A stretch of DNA of 64,000 nucleotides from Candidatus Saccharimonadota bacterium (GTDB lineage Bacteria > Patescibacteriota > Saccharimonadia > Saccharimonadales > Saccharimonadaceae), in assembly GCA_017460105.1 (NCBI GenBank), contig JAFUBS010000003.1, positions 62,001-126,000 on the forward strand, in the 5' to 3' direction. Position 1 is the stretch's first letter, and each line of letters starts with the position of its first letter. This document shows, in pieces, positions 9,024-17,402 of the stretch. The notes beneath the pieces were generated by a model, which was not told where the DNA came from, searched no databases, and saw only the letters and a list, made by a program, of their open reading frames with translations. The translations under genes and the position numbers were made by a program.

Positions 9024-9688
9024 AATGTTCGGATACTATTGAACGGGAATAGTCTGAATGCGACTGGCCCGATGATGCGGCAGAATGGGATTGTACCAAG
9101 TCCATTGCGAGAATCCCAGGAATTGGAGCCTTCGCGGTTGTCGCCAGAGACGAATAGTTCGCCATTCGGCACTGTAACATCTACTTCGCCGGAAGTGTGT
9201 TTCTTGGGGCCGTCAGTGTCGGACTTGCGCCATTCTTCGTCATAAATAAAGCCGTCTGGGTATTCGTCGTTGTAGACTTTCATGATACCGTCTTTTACAG
9301 TGACACGTTCGCCAGGGAAGGCAATGACACGTTTGATGATGTATTGATCGTTGACATTGCTCGGGACGGTACAGGTCATTGGGTTGCTTACGCCTGCCGC
9401 TTTGTATTCTTCGACTTTTTTCTCGTCTTCATTCAAGAATACGATGATTTGGCCGCGCTCTGGAACATATTCTTGACCAGTAAAATGCGCCCAAGAAACT
9501 GCAGCGCGATTGACCACTACGCGATCGTTATTCTGCAAAGTGTTTTCCATACTACTACCGACTACATTATAAGAACGATATATATAAGTATTCAAAACTA
9601 TCGTACAGAGAACAATCACCAGAATGAAAGAGGCCAAACTCAATATATCTTTTAGTAGCGGGTGTTTTTGAAAAAATGTTGGTGTCAT
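9020..9688 (-). CDS. lepB: signal peptidase I
   Basis: Membrane-bound serine protease that removes signal peptides from Sec-exported proteins. One N-terminal TM segment (about 15-37) is followed by the nucleophile Ser in GSSMENTL. The general-base Lys lies in YIIKRVIAFPGE, and box E reads GDNREGSNSWDSR. Length 222 aa. TATAAT (plus 9695-9700) ends exactly 6 nt from the ATG, so the mRNA is probably leaderless. It likely processes the surface proteins of this window. Confidence 0.93.
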   Translation of the reverse strand: MTPTFFQKHPLLKDILSLASFILVIVLCTIVLNTYIYRSYNVVGSSMENTLQNNDRVVVNRAAVSWAHFTGQEYVPERGQIIVFLNEDEKKVEEYKAAGVSNPMTCTVPSNVNDQYIIKRVIAFPGERVTVKDGIMKVYNDEYPDGFIYDEEWRKSDTDGPKKHTSGEVDVTVPNGELFVSGDNREGSNSWDSRNGLGTIPFCRIIGPVAFRLFPFNSIRTF

Positions 9689-9778
9689 TACTTCATTATA
9701 TCACAATGCGTTAGTAGATTATGCTTTTGCGTAAAGATTTTAAGTTTATATTAAAGTATAATCTGCTATAATAGGTGT

Positions 9779-10570
9779 ATGGCTGACTATGTATTAGCAA
9801 GGAAATCTAGAAACATTGCATCAAGTGCTGTTCATGTATTGCTTAATATTTTACTTGGCTTCGCGGCGGTGCTTTCGACAGTGTTTAGCGGAAGTCCTAT
9901 CTTGGGCATTTTACTCGTAGTGGTGTCGAAATGGCGTGTCTTTGCGGTACGCAGTCGTTATTTGTGGATTAATATTAAGTCTAATCTAGTTGATTTGATT
10001 GTCGGGCTAAGCATTGTCCTTTTGTCTTATTTTTCGGGTATTTCTTTGATGCCAGTGCATTTCCTGCTGATTGCTATATATGTCATCTGGCTCTTGTTTG
10101 TAAAACCGTTAACTTCGGAAAACGCCACGCTCGTTCAGTCTCTCGTAGCTGTATTCTTGGGGATTTCTGCAATTTCGATGATGACCGCGACTTCTGATGC
10201 TGTGTGGGCGGTGATTCTATCGTTCTTGGTGGGGTACGCTGGTAGTCGTCACGTTTTGTCGCAGACGGCGAGTAAAGACTTTACGCTTGCGACGTTAGTA
10301 TGTGGTTTAGTATTTGCTGAGGTGGCCTGGCTCTGTCACGCTTGGGGAATATTCTATGATATTAATTTTCCAATTGAGACGGGGATTCGGATTCCACAAT
10401 GTGCAATTATTTTGACGATTTTCGCCTATGCGTATAATTATGCTCGTCAAGCGATGATTATATACCAGGAGGATTTTCGATTCAAGAATATTATCGGTCC
10501 AGTATTATTTAGTGCGGTACTGGTGGGCATCATAGTGATATGGTTTAGTAATCCAATATTTAATATATAA
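9779..10570 (+). CDS. polytopic membrane protein of unknown function
   Basis: A 263-aa protein with about seven hydrophobic segments and almost no soluble domain. I recognise no catalytic motif. TATAAT (9767-9772) is 6 nt before the ATG. The stop is followed 8 nt later by htrA with a clear AAGGAGG site, so the two form an operon, which hints at an envelope role. Confidence 0.7.
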   Translation: MADYVLARKSRNIASSAVHVLLNILLGFAAVLSTVFSGSPILGILLVVVSKWRVFAVRSRYLWINIKSNLVDLIVGLSIVLLSYFSGISLMPVHFLLIAIYVIWLLFVKPLTSENATLVQSLVAVFLGISAISMMTATSDAVWAVILSFLVGYAGSRHVLSQTASKDFTLATLVCGLVFAEVAWLCHAWGIFYDINFPIETGIRIPQCAIILTIFAYAYNYARQAMIIYQEDFRFKNIIGPVLFSAVLVGIIVIWFSNPIFNI

Positions 10571-10578
10571 GGAGGAAA

Positions 10579-11826
10579 ATGAATAAAAAAGAAGAAAAGG
10601 ATGTGGTTTTGGCGCCTGAAGAAAAAGATTCAGACGTCGCGAAAGAGACGAAGGGTGTAGAGAAAGATAAAAATATTTCAGTGATTCAAGACACTAGGGC
10701 TGATGGTAGAACCAAGCCAAACAAGACTGCGATTATACTTTCGAGCCTTGCTCTAGTGCTAGCCGGTACCAGTTGTGTTTTCTCTTTTCTTAGCTACCAA
10801 AAGAGCTCTACGCCTTTGACAATACTGAATAATGGTAGCGATGGCAATGTGGCGGAATTTGTGGAAGGTTCTATCGCCGAGGTCGTAGACAAAGTTTCTA
10901 ATAGTGTGGTTTCAATCGTAACGACTACTAAGTCTAATAATTACTTTGGACAAAGTACATCTGGGTCTGCTGCGGGAACTGGTGTGATAGTGTCTGAAAA
11001 CGGATATATTTTGACCAACAAGCACGTAATCAATGGGGCGTCTAAAATTACCGTGGTGCTTGATGATGGTACTGCGTATGATGACGTTGAGATTGTAGAA
11101 GTCGATCCGTTAAATGATATTGCGTTTCTCAAGATTAAAGATGTAAGTGGTTTGTCGGCAGCAAAACTCGGCGATTCTAAAACTATTTCAGTCGGGCAGC
11201 AGGTGATTGCCATCGGTAACGCGCTTGGAGAATATCAGAATTCTGTTACTTCTGGTGTAATTTCCGGTACTGGCCGTACTCTTACCGCGTCTGATAGCAC
11301 TGGCTCTTCGTATGAGACTTTGAGTGATATGATCCAGACTGATGCGGCGATTAATTCTGGTAACTCTGGCGGACCGCTTGTGAATGCTGCTGGAGAGGTG
11401 ATTGGTATCAATACTGCTACTTCTTCTACGGCGGAGAATATGGGCTTTGCTATTCCAATTTCTAGCATTAAAGGCATGCTGACACAGTTAGTCGAAAGTG
11501 GTTCTGCTGATAGAGCATATATCGGTGTCTACGGCGTTCAGATTACGCCTGCTGCAGCGAAAGAGTACAATTTGCCTGTGAGTGCCGGCGCCTATATTTA
11601 TAGTAGCTCAAGCTACTCTGCTATCATCAAAGATAGTCCTGCGGCGAAGGCTGGAATCAAGGATAAGGATATTGTCACGGCTGTTAATGGAGTGAAGATT
11701 GGTTCTGCCGGTTCGTTGTCTTCGTTAATTGGGGAATATAAGCCTGGTGATACGGTGCAGCTAACAATCATTCGTGATGGTCACGAGATTGCTATTAATG
11801 TGACTTTAGGTGCATACAAAGAATAA
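10579..11826 (+). CDS. htrA: HtrA/DegP-like serine protease with one PDZ domain
   Basis: Membrane-anchored quality-control protease of the extracytoplasmic side. The cytoplasmic N-terminus is charged, and a TM helix spans about residues 52-74. The chymotrypsin-like domain has the triad His in NKHVING (about 149), Asp in NDIAFLKI (about 178) and Ser in GNSGGPL (about 262). A single PDZ domain covers about 315-413. The start has AAGGAGG 5 nt upstream. Its 3' end overlaps the convergent prmC by 32 nt, and its terminator lies inside the prmC coding region. Confidence 0.93.
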   Translation: MNKKEEKDVVLAPEEKDSDVAKETKGVEKDKNISVIQDTRADGRTKPNKTAIILSSLALVLAGTSCVFSFLSYQKSSTPLTILNNGSDGNVAEFVEGSIAEVVDKVSNSVVSIVTTTKSNNYFGQSTSGSAAGTGVIVSENGYILTNKHVINGASKITVVLDDGTAYDDVEIVEVDPLNDIAFLKIKDVSGLSAAKLGDSKTISVGQQVIAIGNALGEYQNSVTSGVISGTGRTLTASDSTGSSYETLSDMIQTDAAINSGNSGGPLVNAAGEVIGINTATSSTAENMGFAIPISSIKGMLTQLVESGSADRAYIGVYGVQITPAAAKEYNLPVSAGAYIYSSSSYSAIIKDSPAAKAGIKDKDIVTAVNGVKIGSAGSLSSLIGEYKPGDTVQLTIIRDGHEIAINVTLGAYKE

Positions 11827-12484
11827 ACCCTCGAGTTTCGATTAAATCGTAGCTTTTAGCATAAGCTACGATTTTTTCGTGTTGGCAAGGGTCGGCCTCG
11901 AGGATGAGGTAGCTGATGTTGAGAGAGGTGGCTTGATCGATTAATTCTTTGATGAGCTTTAGGCCGTGGTCTTCGGCATAGAGAGCTATAGACGGCTCTT
12001 TTTGGAGGGCGCTTTTGTCGAGCCATGGCCACTGCTCGTCGACATAGGGAAGATTTGCTACGACCACATCAGGGGTAGGAATAGTGCCGTCATTGACTTT
12101 TTCGAGTAAGTGTGATATAATAAAAGGTATGGAGATGCCGAATTTATCGGCGTTTTTTCTTGCGATCTTGATTGCTTTGTCCGAAATATCAGTGGCGTAG
12201 ATTTTGGCGTCTGGGAGTTCTAGTGACAATGTGATCGCAATGCAGCCAGAGCCGGTGCCGACGTCCAGTATCGTTGGCTTTTGTGGGAGTTGTCCCTTGG
12301 ACGGTCTGACTCCCGGAAGATATGATTTGCCGGCGAGATTTAGAACTGCATCGATTATTTGCTCGGTCTCGGGACGGGGAATGAGGACGTCTGGCGTCAC
12401 GATAAAATCACGACCGTAGAAATCTTGAGTCCCACGTTCGTAGGCAGGGAGAGTATTGCTATTACTCGGCGAGGGCGCGTTCAT
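11795..12484 (-). CDS. prmC: release factor glutamine methyltransferase PrmC, short form
   Basis: SAM-dependent methyltransferase that modifies the Gln of the GGQ motif of release factors. SAM motif I is [15 protein letters not shown]. The catalytic NPPY motif appears as NLPY, and LIPRPETE is the family signature before motif I. At 229 aa it lacks most of the N-terminal helical RF-binding domain (usual length about 280). It begins inside the 3' end of prfA (23-nt overlap), so the methylase and its substrate are coexpressed. Confidence 0.88.
   Translation of the reverse strand: MNAPSPSNSNTLPAYERGTQDFYGRDFIVTPDVLIPRPETEQIIDAVLNLAGKSYLPGVRPSKGQLPQKPTILDVGTGSGCIAITLSLELPDAKIYATDISDKAIKIARKNADKFGISIPFIISHLLEKVNDGTIPTPDVVVANLPYVDEQWPWLDKSALQKEPSIALYAEDHGLKLIKELIDQATSLNISYLILEADPCQHEKIVAYAKSYDLIETRGFILCMHLKSH
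11845..11877 (+). terminator. htrA intrinsic terminator embedded in prmC
   Basis: AATCGTAGCTT pairs with AAGCTACGATT around a 7-nt loop and is followed by TTTTTT. It lies 18 nt after the htrA stop, within the opposite-strand coding sequence of prmC. Confidence 0.8.
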
Positions 12485-13499
12485 TTTTGATGAGTTCTTT
12501 GATGATGTCTTCGATATCGCCGTCCATTACGGCTGGAATATTAGAACGAGAATAATGAATGCGGTGGTCAGTAACGCGGTCTTGGGGGAAGTTATAAGTA
12601 CGGATTTTCTCGGAACGGTCTCCGGTACCGATGAGAGATTTGCGAGCATCCGACGCAGCAGCCATTTCTTCGGCTTTTTTCTTTTCTAGGAGACGAGAAC
12701 GAAGAATGTTCATAGCTTTGATGCGGTTTTGCTGTTGGGAACGTTCGTCTTGCATGGCAACCATAATACCAGTTGGAAGGTGGGTAATGCGGACAGCAGA
12801 ATCTGTCGTGTTGACGCCTTGGCCGCCGTGGCCACCGGAACGATAGATATCAATACGAAGATCCTCCGGGTTAATTACGAGATCCTGCTCGGAGGCTTCT
12901 GGAAGTACTGCTACAGTAGCTGTAGAGGTGTGGATGCGTCCTTGTGATTCGGTCACGGGTACGCGTTGGACGCGATGGACGCCACCTTCGAATTTGAGCT
13001 GTCCGTAGGCGTTGTCGCCACTGATTTTGAAAATGACTTCTTTCATACCTCCGGCTTCGTTCTGATTCTCGGATAGTAGTTCGACTTTTAGTCCATGCGA
13101 TTCGGCATATTTTTGGTACATACGGAATAGTTCGCCTGCGAAAAGTGAGGCTTCGTCGCCGCCGGCTCCGGCACGGATTTCAAAAATGGCCGGTTTGTCG
13201 TCTTCTGGGTCGCGGGGAATTAGTAATTCTTCTAATTGGGTTTTTTTGTTCGGAATTTCGGATTTTAATCTCTCGACGTCTTCCTTTGCGATTTCACCGA
13301 GCTCTGGGTCGCTGGCCAATGTTTCGGCTTCGGCTAAATCCTTTTCGTCTTTTTCTATTTCGGTAGCGAGGTCGATAATTTCGCGTAGCAGATTGGCCCG
13401 TTTGGCCTTGGCGGCAAAATCTGGGCTCGAATACGCATCTGGCGTAGCGAGAAACGACTCTATTTCATCAAGCTCTGCTTTAAACTTTTCTAAATCCAT
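12462..13499 (-). CDS. prfA: peptide chain release factor 1
   Basis: Recognises UAA and UAG stops and triggers peptide release. The GGQ loop is in [19 protein letters not shown]. The codon-recognition region [20 protein letters not shown] is in the expected place. Length is 345 aa. The ATG at 13499 is preceded by TATAAT ending 6 nt away on the minus strand, sharing a palindromic box with tRNA-Val. It forms an operon with prmC. Confidence 0.95.
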   Translation of the reverse strand: MDLEKFKAELDEIESFLATPDAYSSPDFAAKAKRANLLREIIDLATEIEKDEKDLAEAETLASDPELGEIAKEDVERLKSEIPNKKTQLEELLIPRDPEDDKPAIFEIRAGAGGDEASLFAGELFRMYQKYAESHGLKVELLSENQNEAGGMKEVIFKISGDNAYGQLKFEGGVHRVQRVPVTESQGRIHTSTATVAVLPEASEQDLVINPEDLRIDIYRSGGHGGQGVNTTDSAVRITHLPTGIMVAMQDERSQQQNRIKAMNILRSRLLEKKKAEEMAAASDARKSLIGTGDRSEKIRTYNFPQDRVTDHRIHYSRSNIPAVMDGDIEDIIKELIKNERALAE

Positions 13500-13501
13500 G
13501 G

Positions 13502-13511
13502 TATAATTATA
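13502..13511. promoter_or_regulatory. shared palindromic -10 box for prfA and tRNA-Val
   Basis: The decamer TATAATTATA contains a TATAAT on each strand. The plus-strand box (13502-13507) is 21 nt before tRNA-Val. The minus-strand box (13506-13511) is 6 nt before the prfA ATG. One sequence could therefore serve two divergent transcripts. Confidence 0.6.
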
Positions 13512-13528
13512 CCATAGTTTATAGCTAT

Positions 13529-13605
13529 GGGGATTTAGCTCAGTTGGCTAGAGCGTACGATTCACATTCGTAAGGTCACAGGTTCAAGCCCTGTAATCCC
13601 CACCA
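13529..13605 (+). tRNA. tRNA-Val (anticodon CAC)
   Basis: Acceptor GGGGATT pairs with AATCCCC, the discriminator is A, and CCA is encoded (13603-13605). The anticodon loop TTCACAT gives CAC. D-arm TTAGCTCAGTTGGCTAGAGC and T-loop GGTTCAAGCCC are canonical. Unlike the Thr, Tyr and Gln genes here, no copied 3' end follows it. Confidence 0.94.
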
Positions 13606-13631
13606 TTTTTTTGTATGATATAATTATCAGT

Positions 13632-14735
13632 ATGAATAAGCCATCAAAATATCAAGATAAGGCTCGGGGGATGATGGTCGGGCTGGCGGTTGGTGATGCG
13701 CTGGGTGCCCTGGTTGAGTTTTTGCCGGAACCATCCGATGTCTATATTAAAGAAATGGGCGAGAAGATTGAACATTTTCATGAAAACTATCGTGCGCCAA
13801 AAGGGGTGTGGACTGATGACACGGAAATGGCACTTTGCATTGCTGATAGTTTGATAGTGAATGAGGGCTATAATTCATACGATATCATGAGGAGATTTAA
13901 GGCTTGGAGCGAAGAAGGATATCGCACATATGATGGTAAGCCGGCCGCGGACGTTGGTCTTCAGACTGCTCGCGCTATTAATGACTTTGCGCGCTATCCC
14001 GTGGTTTCGCTAGATTATCCGAAGACAGATTCGGCTGGCAATGGCGCAATTATGCGGCTCGCGCCGATTGTCATCGCGAATACTTTTCCGGGAAAGAAAT
14101 ACCCCACTTTAGAGGATGGTTTTCAGAAAGGCGCACTTGCAGCCCAGCCAGAAGAAGAGGGTGAATTTATTGATTTAAAAGATATAGAGCCGACTATCGA
14201 GATGGCAGTTTTGTCGGCAAGAGAGACGCATAATTCTATTGCCGCGGAGGCTACTACTGCGCTTTTTGCGACGATGCTCTATTTGGCACTGCATGGTCTT
14301 CCGAAAAGTCACATTGCTTCTTACTGTTCACGCTGGATTTTGAATGATGAGTATGATCGTTTCTATCTCGATAATTTCGGTGATTTAATTGGACGTGCTC
14401 TGGATAAAGATGAAAACAAGTTTTGCAATTTGGGAGGATATATAGTTGATGCTTTTGCCATCTCGCTTTGGGGACTATTATACTTTGACAGTTTTAAGGA
14501 AGGCATGATGGCCGTAATTCGTCTTGGCGGCGATACTGACACTAACGCGGCGTGCTATGGACAGTTAGCCGGAGCTTTCTATGGGTATGAAGCTATCCCA
14601 GAAGAATGGCGCAAAGAAGTGTATCAGGCAGATGAATTGGTGGAAATGGCCGATAATTTGTTAGAGTTGCCAAAATGCCCGATTTTGAAAGCTCGTTTTG
14701 AAGATAGCCAGTATTTCAAAGAAGATAACGAGTGA
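13632..14735 (+). CDS. ADP-ribosylglycohydrolase (DraG-like) family protein
   Basis: Removes ADP-ribose from modified proteins or nucleic acids using a binuclear Mg centre. Family motifs are GLAVGDALGALVEF near the N-terminus, WTDDTEMA (metal ligands) and GGDTDTNAA near the C-terminus. Length 367 aa is normal. ATG at 13632 is preferred over a TTG at 13611 because TATAAT (13619-13624) lies between them and ends 7 nt before the ATG. The target is unknown, and no ADP-ribosyltransferase is seen nearby. Confidence 0.88.
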   Translation: MNKPSKYQDKARGMMVGLAVGDALGALVEFLPEPSDVYIKEMGEKIEHFHENYRAPKGVWTDDTEMALCIADSLIVNEGYNSYDIMRRFKAWSEEGYRTYDGKPAADVGLQTARAINDFARYPVVSLDYPKTDSAGNGAIMRLAPIVIANTFPGKKYPTLEDGFQKGALAAQPEEEGEFIDLKDIEPTIEMAVLSARETHNSIAAEATTALFATMLYLALHGLPKSHIASYCSRWILNDEYDRFYLDNFGDLIGRALDKDENKFCNLGGYIVDAFAISLWGLLYFDSFKEGMMAVIRLGGDTDTNAACYGQLAGAFYGYEAIPEEWRKEVYQADELVEMADNLLELPKCPILKARFEDSQYFKEDNE

Positions 14736-14767
14736 AATATTGACTGATTCGTAGTATAATTGTATAA

Positions 14768-15442
14768 ATGCTAAGTCTAGAGAAGGTCAGTTTTAGAGTA
14801 GGAAAGAAAAATATCCTCCAAGATGTTACTTTTGACGTGCACGATGGAGAATTCCTAGCAATTACTGGCCCGAACGGTAGCGGCAAGTCAACGCTTGCGA
14901 AAATAATTATGGGAATCATTCCTGTTAGCAAGACCAGTAGAATTATTTGGAATAATGAAGATTTGTTGAAATTTGATTTGACGGAGCGAGCGAGGCGAGG
15001 CGTAGCGTTTGCTTATCAGACCCCCGTAAAAATAAAGGGTGTAACCGTGCAGCGTTTATTAGAAATTGCGAGCGGAAAGAAGGATATTTCGGAGTTTTTG
15101 CAGATGGTGGGGTTGGAACCTGACGAATATCTGGAACGTGAGCTAAGTAGCGAATTGTCTGGTGGTGAATTGAAACGAATTGAGATTGCTTCGGTCTTGG
15201 CGCGAGATGCGGATTTGACGATCTTTGATGAGCCGGAGGCGGGGATAGATATTTGGAGTTTTGATAACCTGTTAAAAGTTTTTAAAAAGCTAAAAAATCA
15301 AGGAAAAACTATAATTGTGGTGACGCATCAAGAGCGACTCATGAAAATTGCTGATAGAATTATGATTCTCAAAAGTGGCCACGTAGAGAAAATTGGCGAG
15401 AGCAAGCAAATTCTGAAGGAAATTGGAGACGAAGATGAGTAA
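14768..15442 (+). CDS. sufC: Fe-S cluster assembly ATPase SufC
   Basis: ABC-type ATPase that drives the SufBD scaffold. Walker A is GPNGSGKST and the Walker B end is LTIFDEPEAGID. The signature SGGELKRIEIASVL matches SufC, whose members read SGGExKR rather than LSGGQ. Length is 224 aa. TATAAT (14755-14760) ends 7 nt before the ATG. The 3' end overlaps the following scaffold gene by 8 nt. Confidence 0.93.
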   Translation: MLSLEKVSFRVGKKNILQDVTFDVHDGEFLAITGPNGSGKSTLAKIIMGIIPVSKTSRIIWNNEDLLKFDLTERARRGVAFAYQTPVKIKGVTVQRLLEIASGKKDISEFLQMVGLEPDEYLERELSSELSGGELKRIEIASVLARDADLTIFDEPEAGIDIWSFDNLLKVFKKLKNQGKTIIVVTHQERLMKIADRIMILKSGHVEKIGESKQILKEIGDEDE

Positions 15443-16394
15443 AGCTCGCAAAGATAACGCCGTCGATGAATTTGATTTTAGTGAGATAGAGAAGAAAGCG
15501 CTAAAGGCGGTGGCGGGGCTCTACGAAATTCCGGAAGGAGCTTATAACTTTCGCATTAATGGCAAGGCCGTGAAGCGAAAGTCTACAGCTACGATAGAAG
15601 TGTTATCAAAGGCAAATGGCCGTGGACTAGAAATACATGTAAGGCCCGGGACTAAGAACCAATGTGTACATATTCCTGTAGTAATTAGCTACAGTGGACT
15701 AGAAGAGGTGGTGGAGAATGACTTTTACATTGGCGAGGGCGCTGACGTTACTCTGATTGCGGGCTGTGGAATTTATAATTGTGGTGGACAAGACTCAATC
15801 CATAACGGTATTCATAGGCTGTTTGTGAAGAAGGGTGCGCGAGTGCGCTACCTGGAAAAACATTATGGATTTGGACAGGGCAGTGGGGCAAAAATTCTCA
15901 ATCCGACGACTGAGGTATGGCAAGACGAAGATAGTGAAGTAGTGATGGAATTAGAACAGTTGAAGGGTGTGACGTCGACGAATCGCGTCACGAAGGCTGA
16001 AGTTGGTAAAAATGCGAAGCTGATTATTCGTGAAAAATTGTTAACCCATGGCAGGCAGTTTGCGAATAGCGAGATTGAGGCAAATCTGATTGGCGAAAAC
16101 TCAACTGCCGATATTGTGTCGCGTGCAGTGGCTCAGGATTTGTCGACACAGAAGTTCTGCTCGAAGATTATCGGAGGCAATACTTGTCGTGGTCATTCGG
16201 AATGCGATGCGATAATTATGAACCAGGCAAAAGTTCTAGCCGTGCCATCTCTTGATGCGCAGTCGACAGATGCAGAATTGATTCATGAAGCGGCCATCGG
16301 TAAGATTGCCGGTGAACAAATCATTAAGCTTATGAGTCTGGGGCTCACTAGACAAGAAGCGGAATCTCAGATTGTAAATGGATTCTTGAGTTAA
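15435..16394 (+). CDS. sufB: SufB/SufD-family Fe-S scaffold protein
   Basis: Beta-helical SUF scaffold that assembles Fe-S clusters with SufC. The C-terminal core has HGRQFANSEIE, the repeated CRGHSECDAI region, VPSLDAQSTDAELIHEA and a terminal helix GLTRQEAESQIVNGFL. At 319 aa it is much shorter than E. coli SufB, and only one B/D paralog is present. A homodimeric scaffold is therefore likely, as suggested for minimal SUF (SMS-type) systems. The ATG overlaps the sufC stop region. The cysteine desulfurase lies 45 kb away at 61772. Confidence 0.88.
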   Translation: MSKARKDNAVDEFDFSEIEKKALKAVAGLYEIPEGAYNFRINGKAVKRKSTATIEVLSKANGRGLEIHVRPGTKNQCVHIPVVISYSGLEEVVENDFYIGEGADVTLIAGCGIYNCGGQDSIHNGIHRLFVKKGARVRYLEKHYGFGQGSGAKILNPTTEVWQDEDSEVVMELEQLKGVTSTNRVTKAEVGKNAKLIIREKLLTHGRQFANSEIEANLIGENSTADIVSRAVAQDLSTQKFCSKIIGGNTCRGHSECDAIIMNQAKVLAVPSLDAQSTDAELIHEAAIGKIAGEQIIKLMSLGLTRQEAESQIVNGFLS

Positions 16395-16399
16395 AAAAG

Positions 16400-16416
16400 G
16401 CGAGACTTAGTCTCGC
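16400..16416. terminator. convergent terminator between sufB and the VanY-like gene
   Basis: GCGAGACT/AGTCTCGC stem. On the minus strand it is followed by CTTTTTT, which suits the VanY-like gene. On the plus strand it sits 6 nt after the sufB stop. Confidence 0.65.
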
Positions 16417-16475
16417 TCTTGAGGTGTGACGCATTGCCTGCATCACTCCTTGATGCGTATGCATCTTGTTTGCAG

Positions 16476-17147
16476 TTACTCGCAGGCCATAATTAGACCT
16501 TTGTTCTGGAGGTATTCCTCTAGGCAGAGATTATTGTCCATGATGTAATGGGCAGTTTCTGGTGAACCCACGTAGCGAATCTCATACGGTTCGGCTGCGT
16601 GCCCAGTATATTCTTCTTTGCCTTCAGGATAACGACGAATGAAGCCATAATCGGGTAGAAGTTTGGTAAGTTCCTCGTTTTCGGGGATTTTGCCACCTTC
16701 ACTGAGCCAATACTGGCCGTCGCCATCTGGCAAGTAATCCAGAATAGCAATACTGATGTTTAGTCCAGTATGATGCTCGGAATAACCGGTTTCGGCTTGC
16801 GACGTCATGACGAAATCTCCATATAGCCATCTCTGGCTTTGTTTTGAACGGTAGCCACTGATTAGCCCGATTTTGATATCGTTTTTGCGGGCTTCGGTGC
16901 GTAGGTCGTGAAAGGCCTGGAGTGTCTTGTATTCAAGATACTCTTCGTCGCCGGTGGTGTCTTGCTTAGTTACGGCAAGATCGTCTTTGAGATTCGTCGC
17001 ATACTCTCCTGCGAAATCATAAGGGTGCTCATCATTGACTACTATTAAATAGTCTCGATGATACTGACTTGTGATTTCTGTGGATTTCTGCTCGCAACCT
17101 GCAAATAAGAAACATATAACGCATAAAGTTGCAAAGATATTTTTCAT
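16476..17147 (-). CDS. VanY-like (M15B) lipoprotein with replaced zinc ligands
   Basis: A 223-aa lipoprotein. The signal peptide ends in the lipobox LFAGC (Cys20), so it is probably anchored on the outer face of the membrane. The fold matches D,D-carboxypeptidases of the VanY family (SGYRSKQSQRWLY, GYSEHHTGLN, IRRYPEGKEEYTG, RYVG). The zinc triad normally reads SxHxxGxAxD plus PWH. Here the Asp is Ser (SEHHTGLNIS) and the His is Glu (EPYEIRYVG), so it is probably inactive or altered. ATG at 17147 follows a GGGGGTGG site. Confidence 0.8.
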   Translation of the reverse strand: MKNIFATLCVICFLFAGCEQKSTEITSQYHRDYLIVVNDEHPYDFAGEYATNLKDDLAVTKQDTTGDEEYLEYKTLQAFHDLRTEARKNDIKIGLISGYRSKQSQRWLYGDFVMTSQAETGYSEHHTGLNISIAILDYLPDGDGQYWLSEGGKIPENEELTKLLPDYGFIRRYPEGKEEYTGHAAEPYEIRYVGSPETAHYIMDNNLCLEEYLQNKGLIMACE

Positions 17148-17261
17148 TTTTCCACCCCCAATATCTCTACTATTATTATACCACACTTTTTTAGTTTTGT
17201 AAAAGTAGGCATTTTTAATATCTTATTTGTTGTATTTTTTACATTTTTTAACATAAAAGTC

Positions 17262-17315
17262 TTGAAAATCCATATATGGTGGTGTATACTCGTTCTAAGA
17301 CACTAAATGTAGCGG
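17262..17315 (+). promoter_or_regulatory. nrdD promoter with two NrdR-box-like sites
   Basis: TTGAAA (17262-17267) and TATACT (17285-17290) are separated by exactly 17 nt. A palindromic site with core CCATATATGG (17267-17282) fills the spacer. A second site, ACACTAAATGTAGCGG (17300-17315), covers the start of transcription. Both resemble the NrdR consensus acaCwAtATaTwGtgt and are centred 33 bp apart, close to the usual three-helical-turn spacing. ATP/dATP-dependent repression is inferred; no nrdR gene is in the window. Confidence 0.6.
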
Positions 17316-17402
17316 AAAATAAGCATTACCATCACTGTCTACAATCAATAGGTCATAGATATAATAAATTGAAACTGAAATACATTGAAGGAGGTATATT
17401 TC

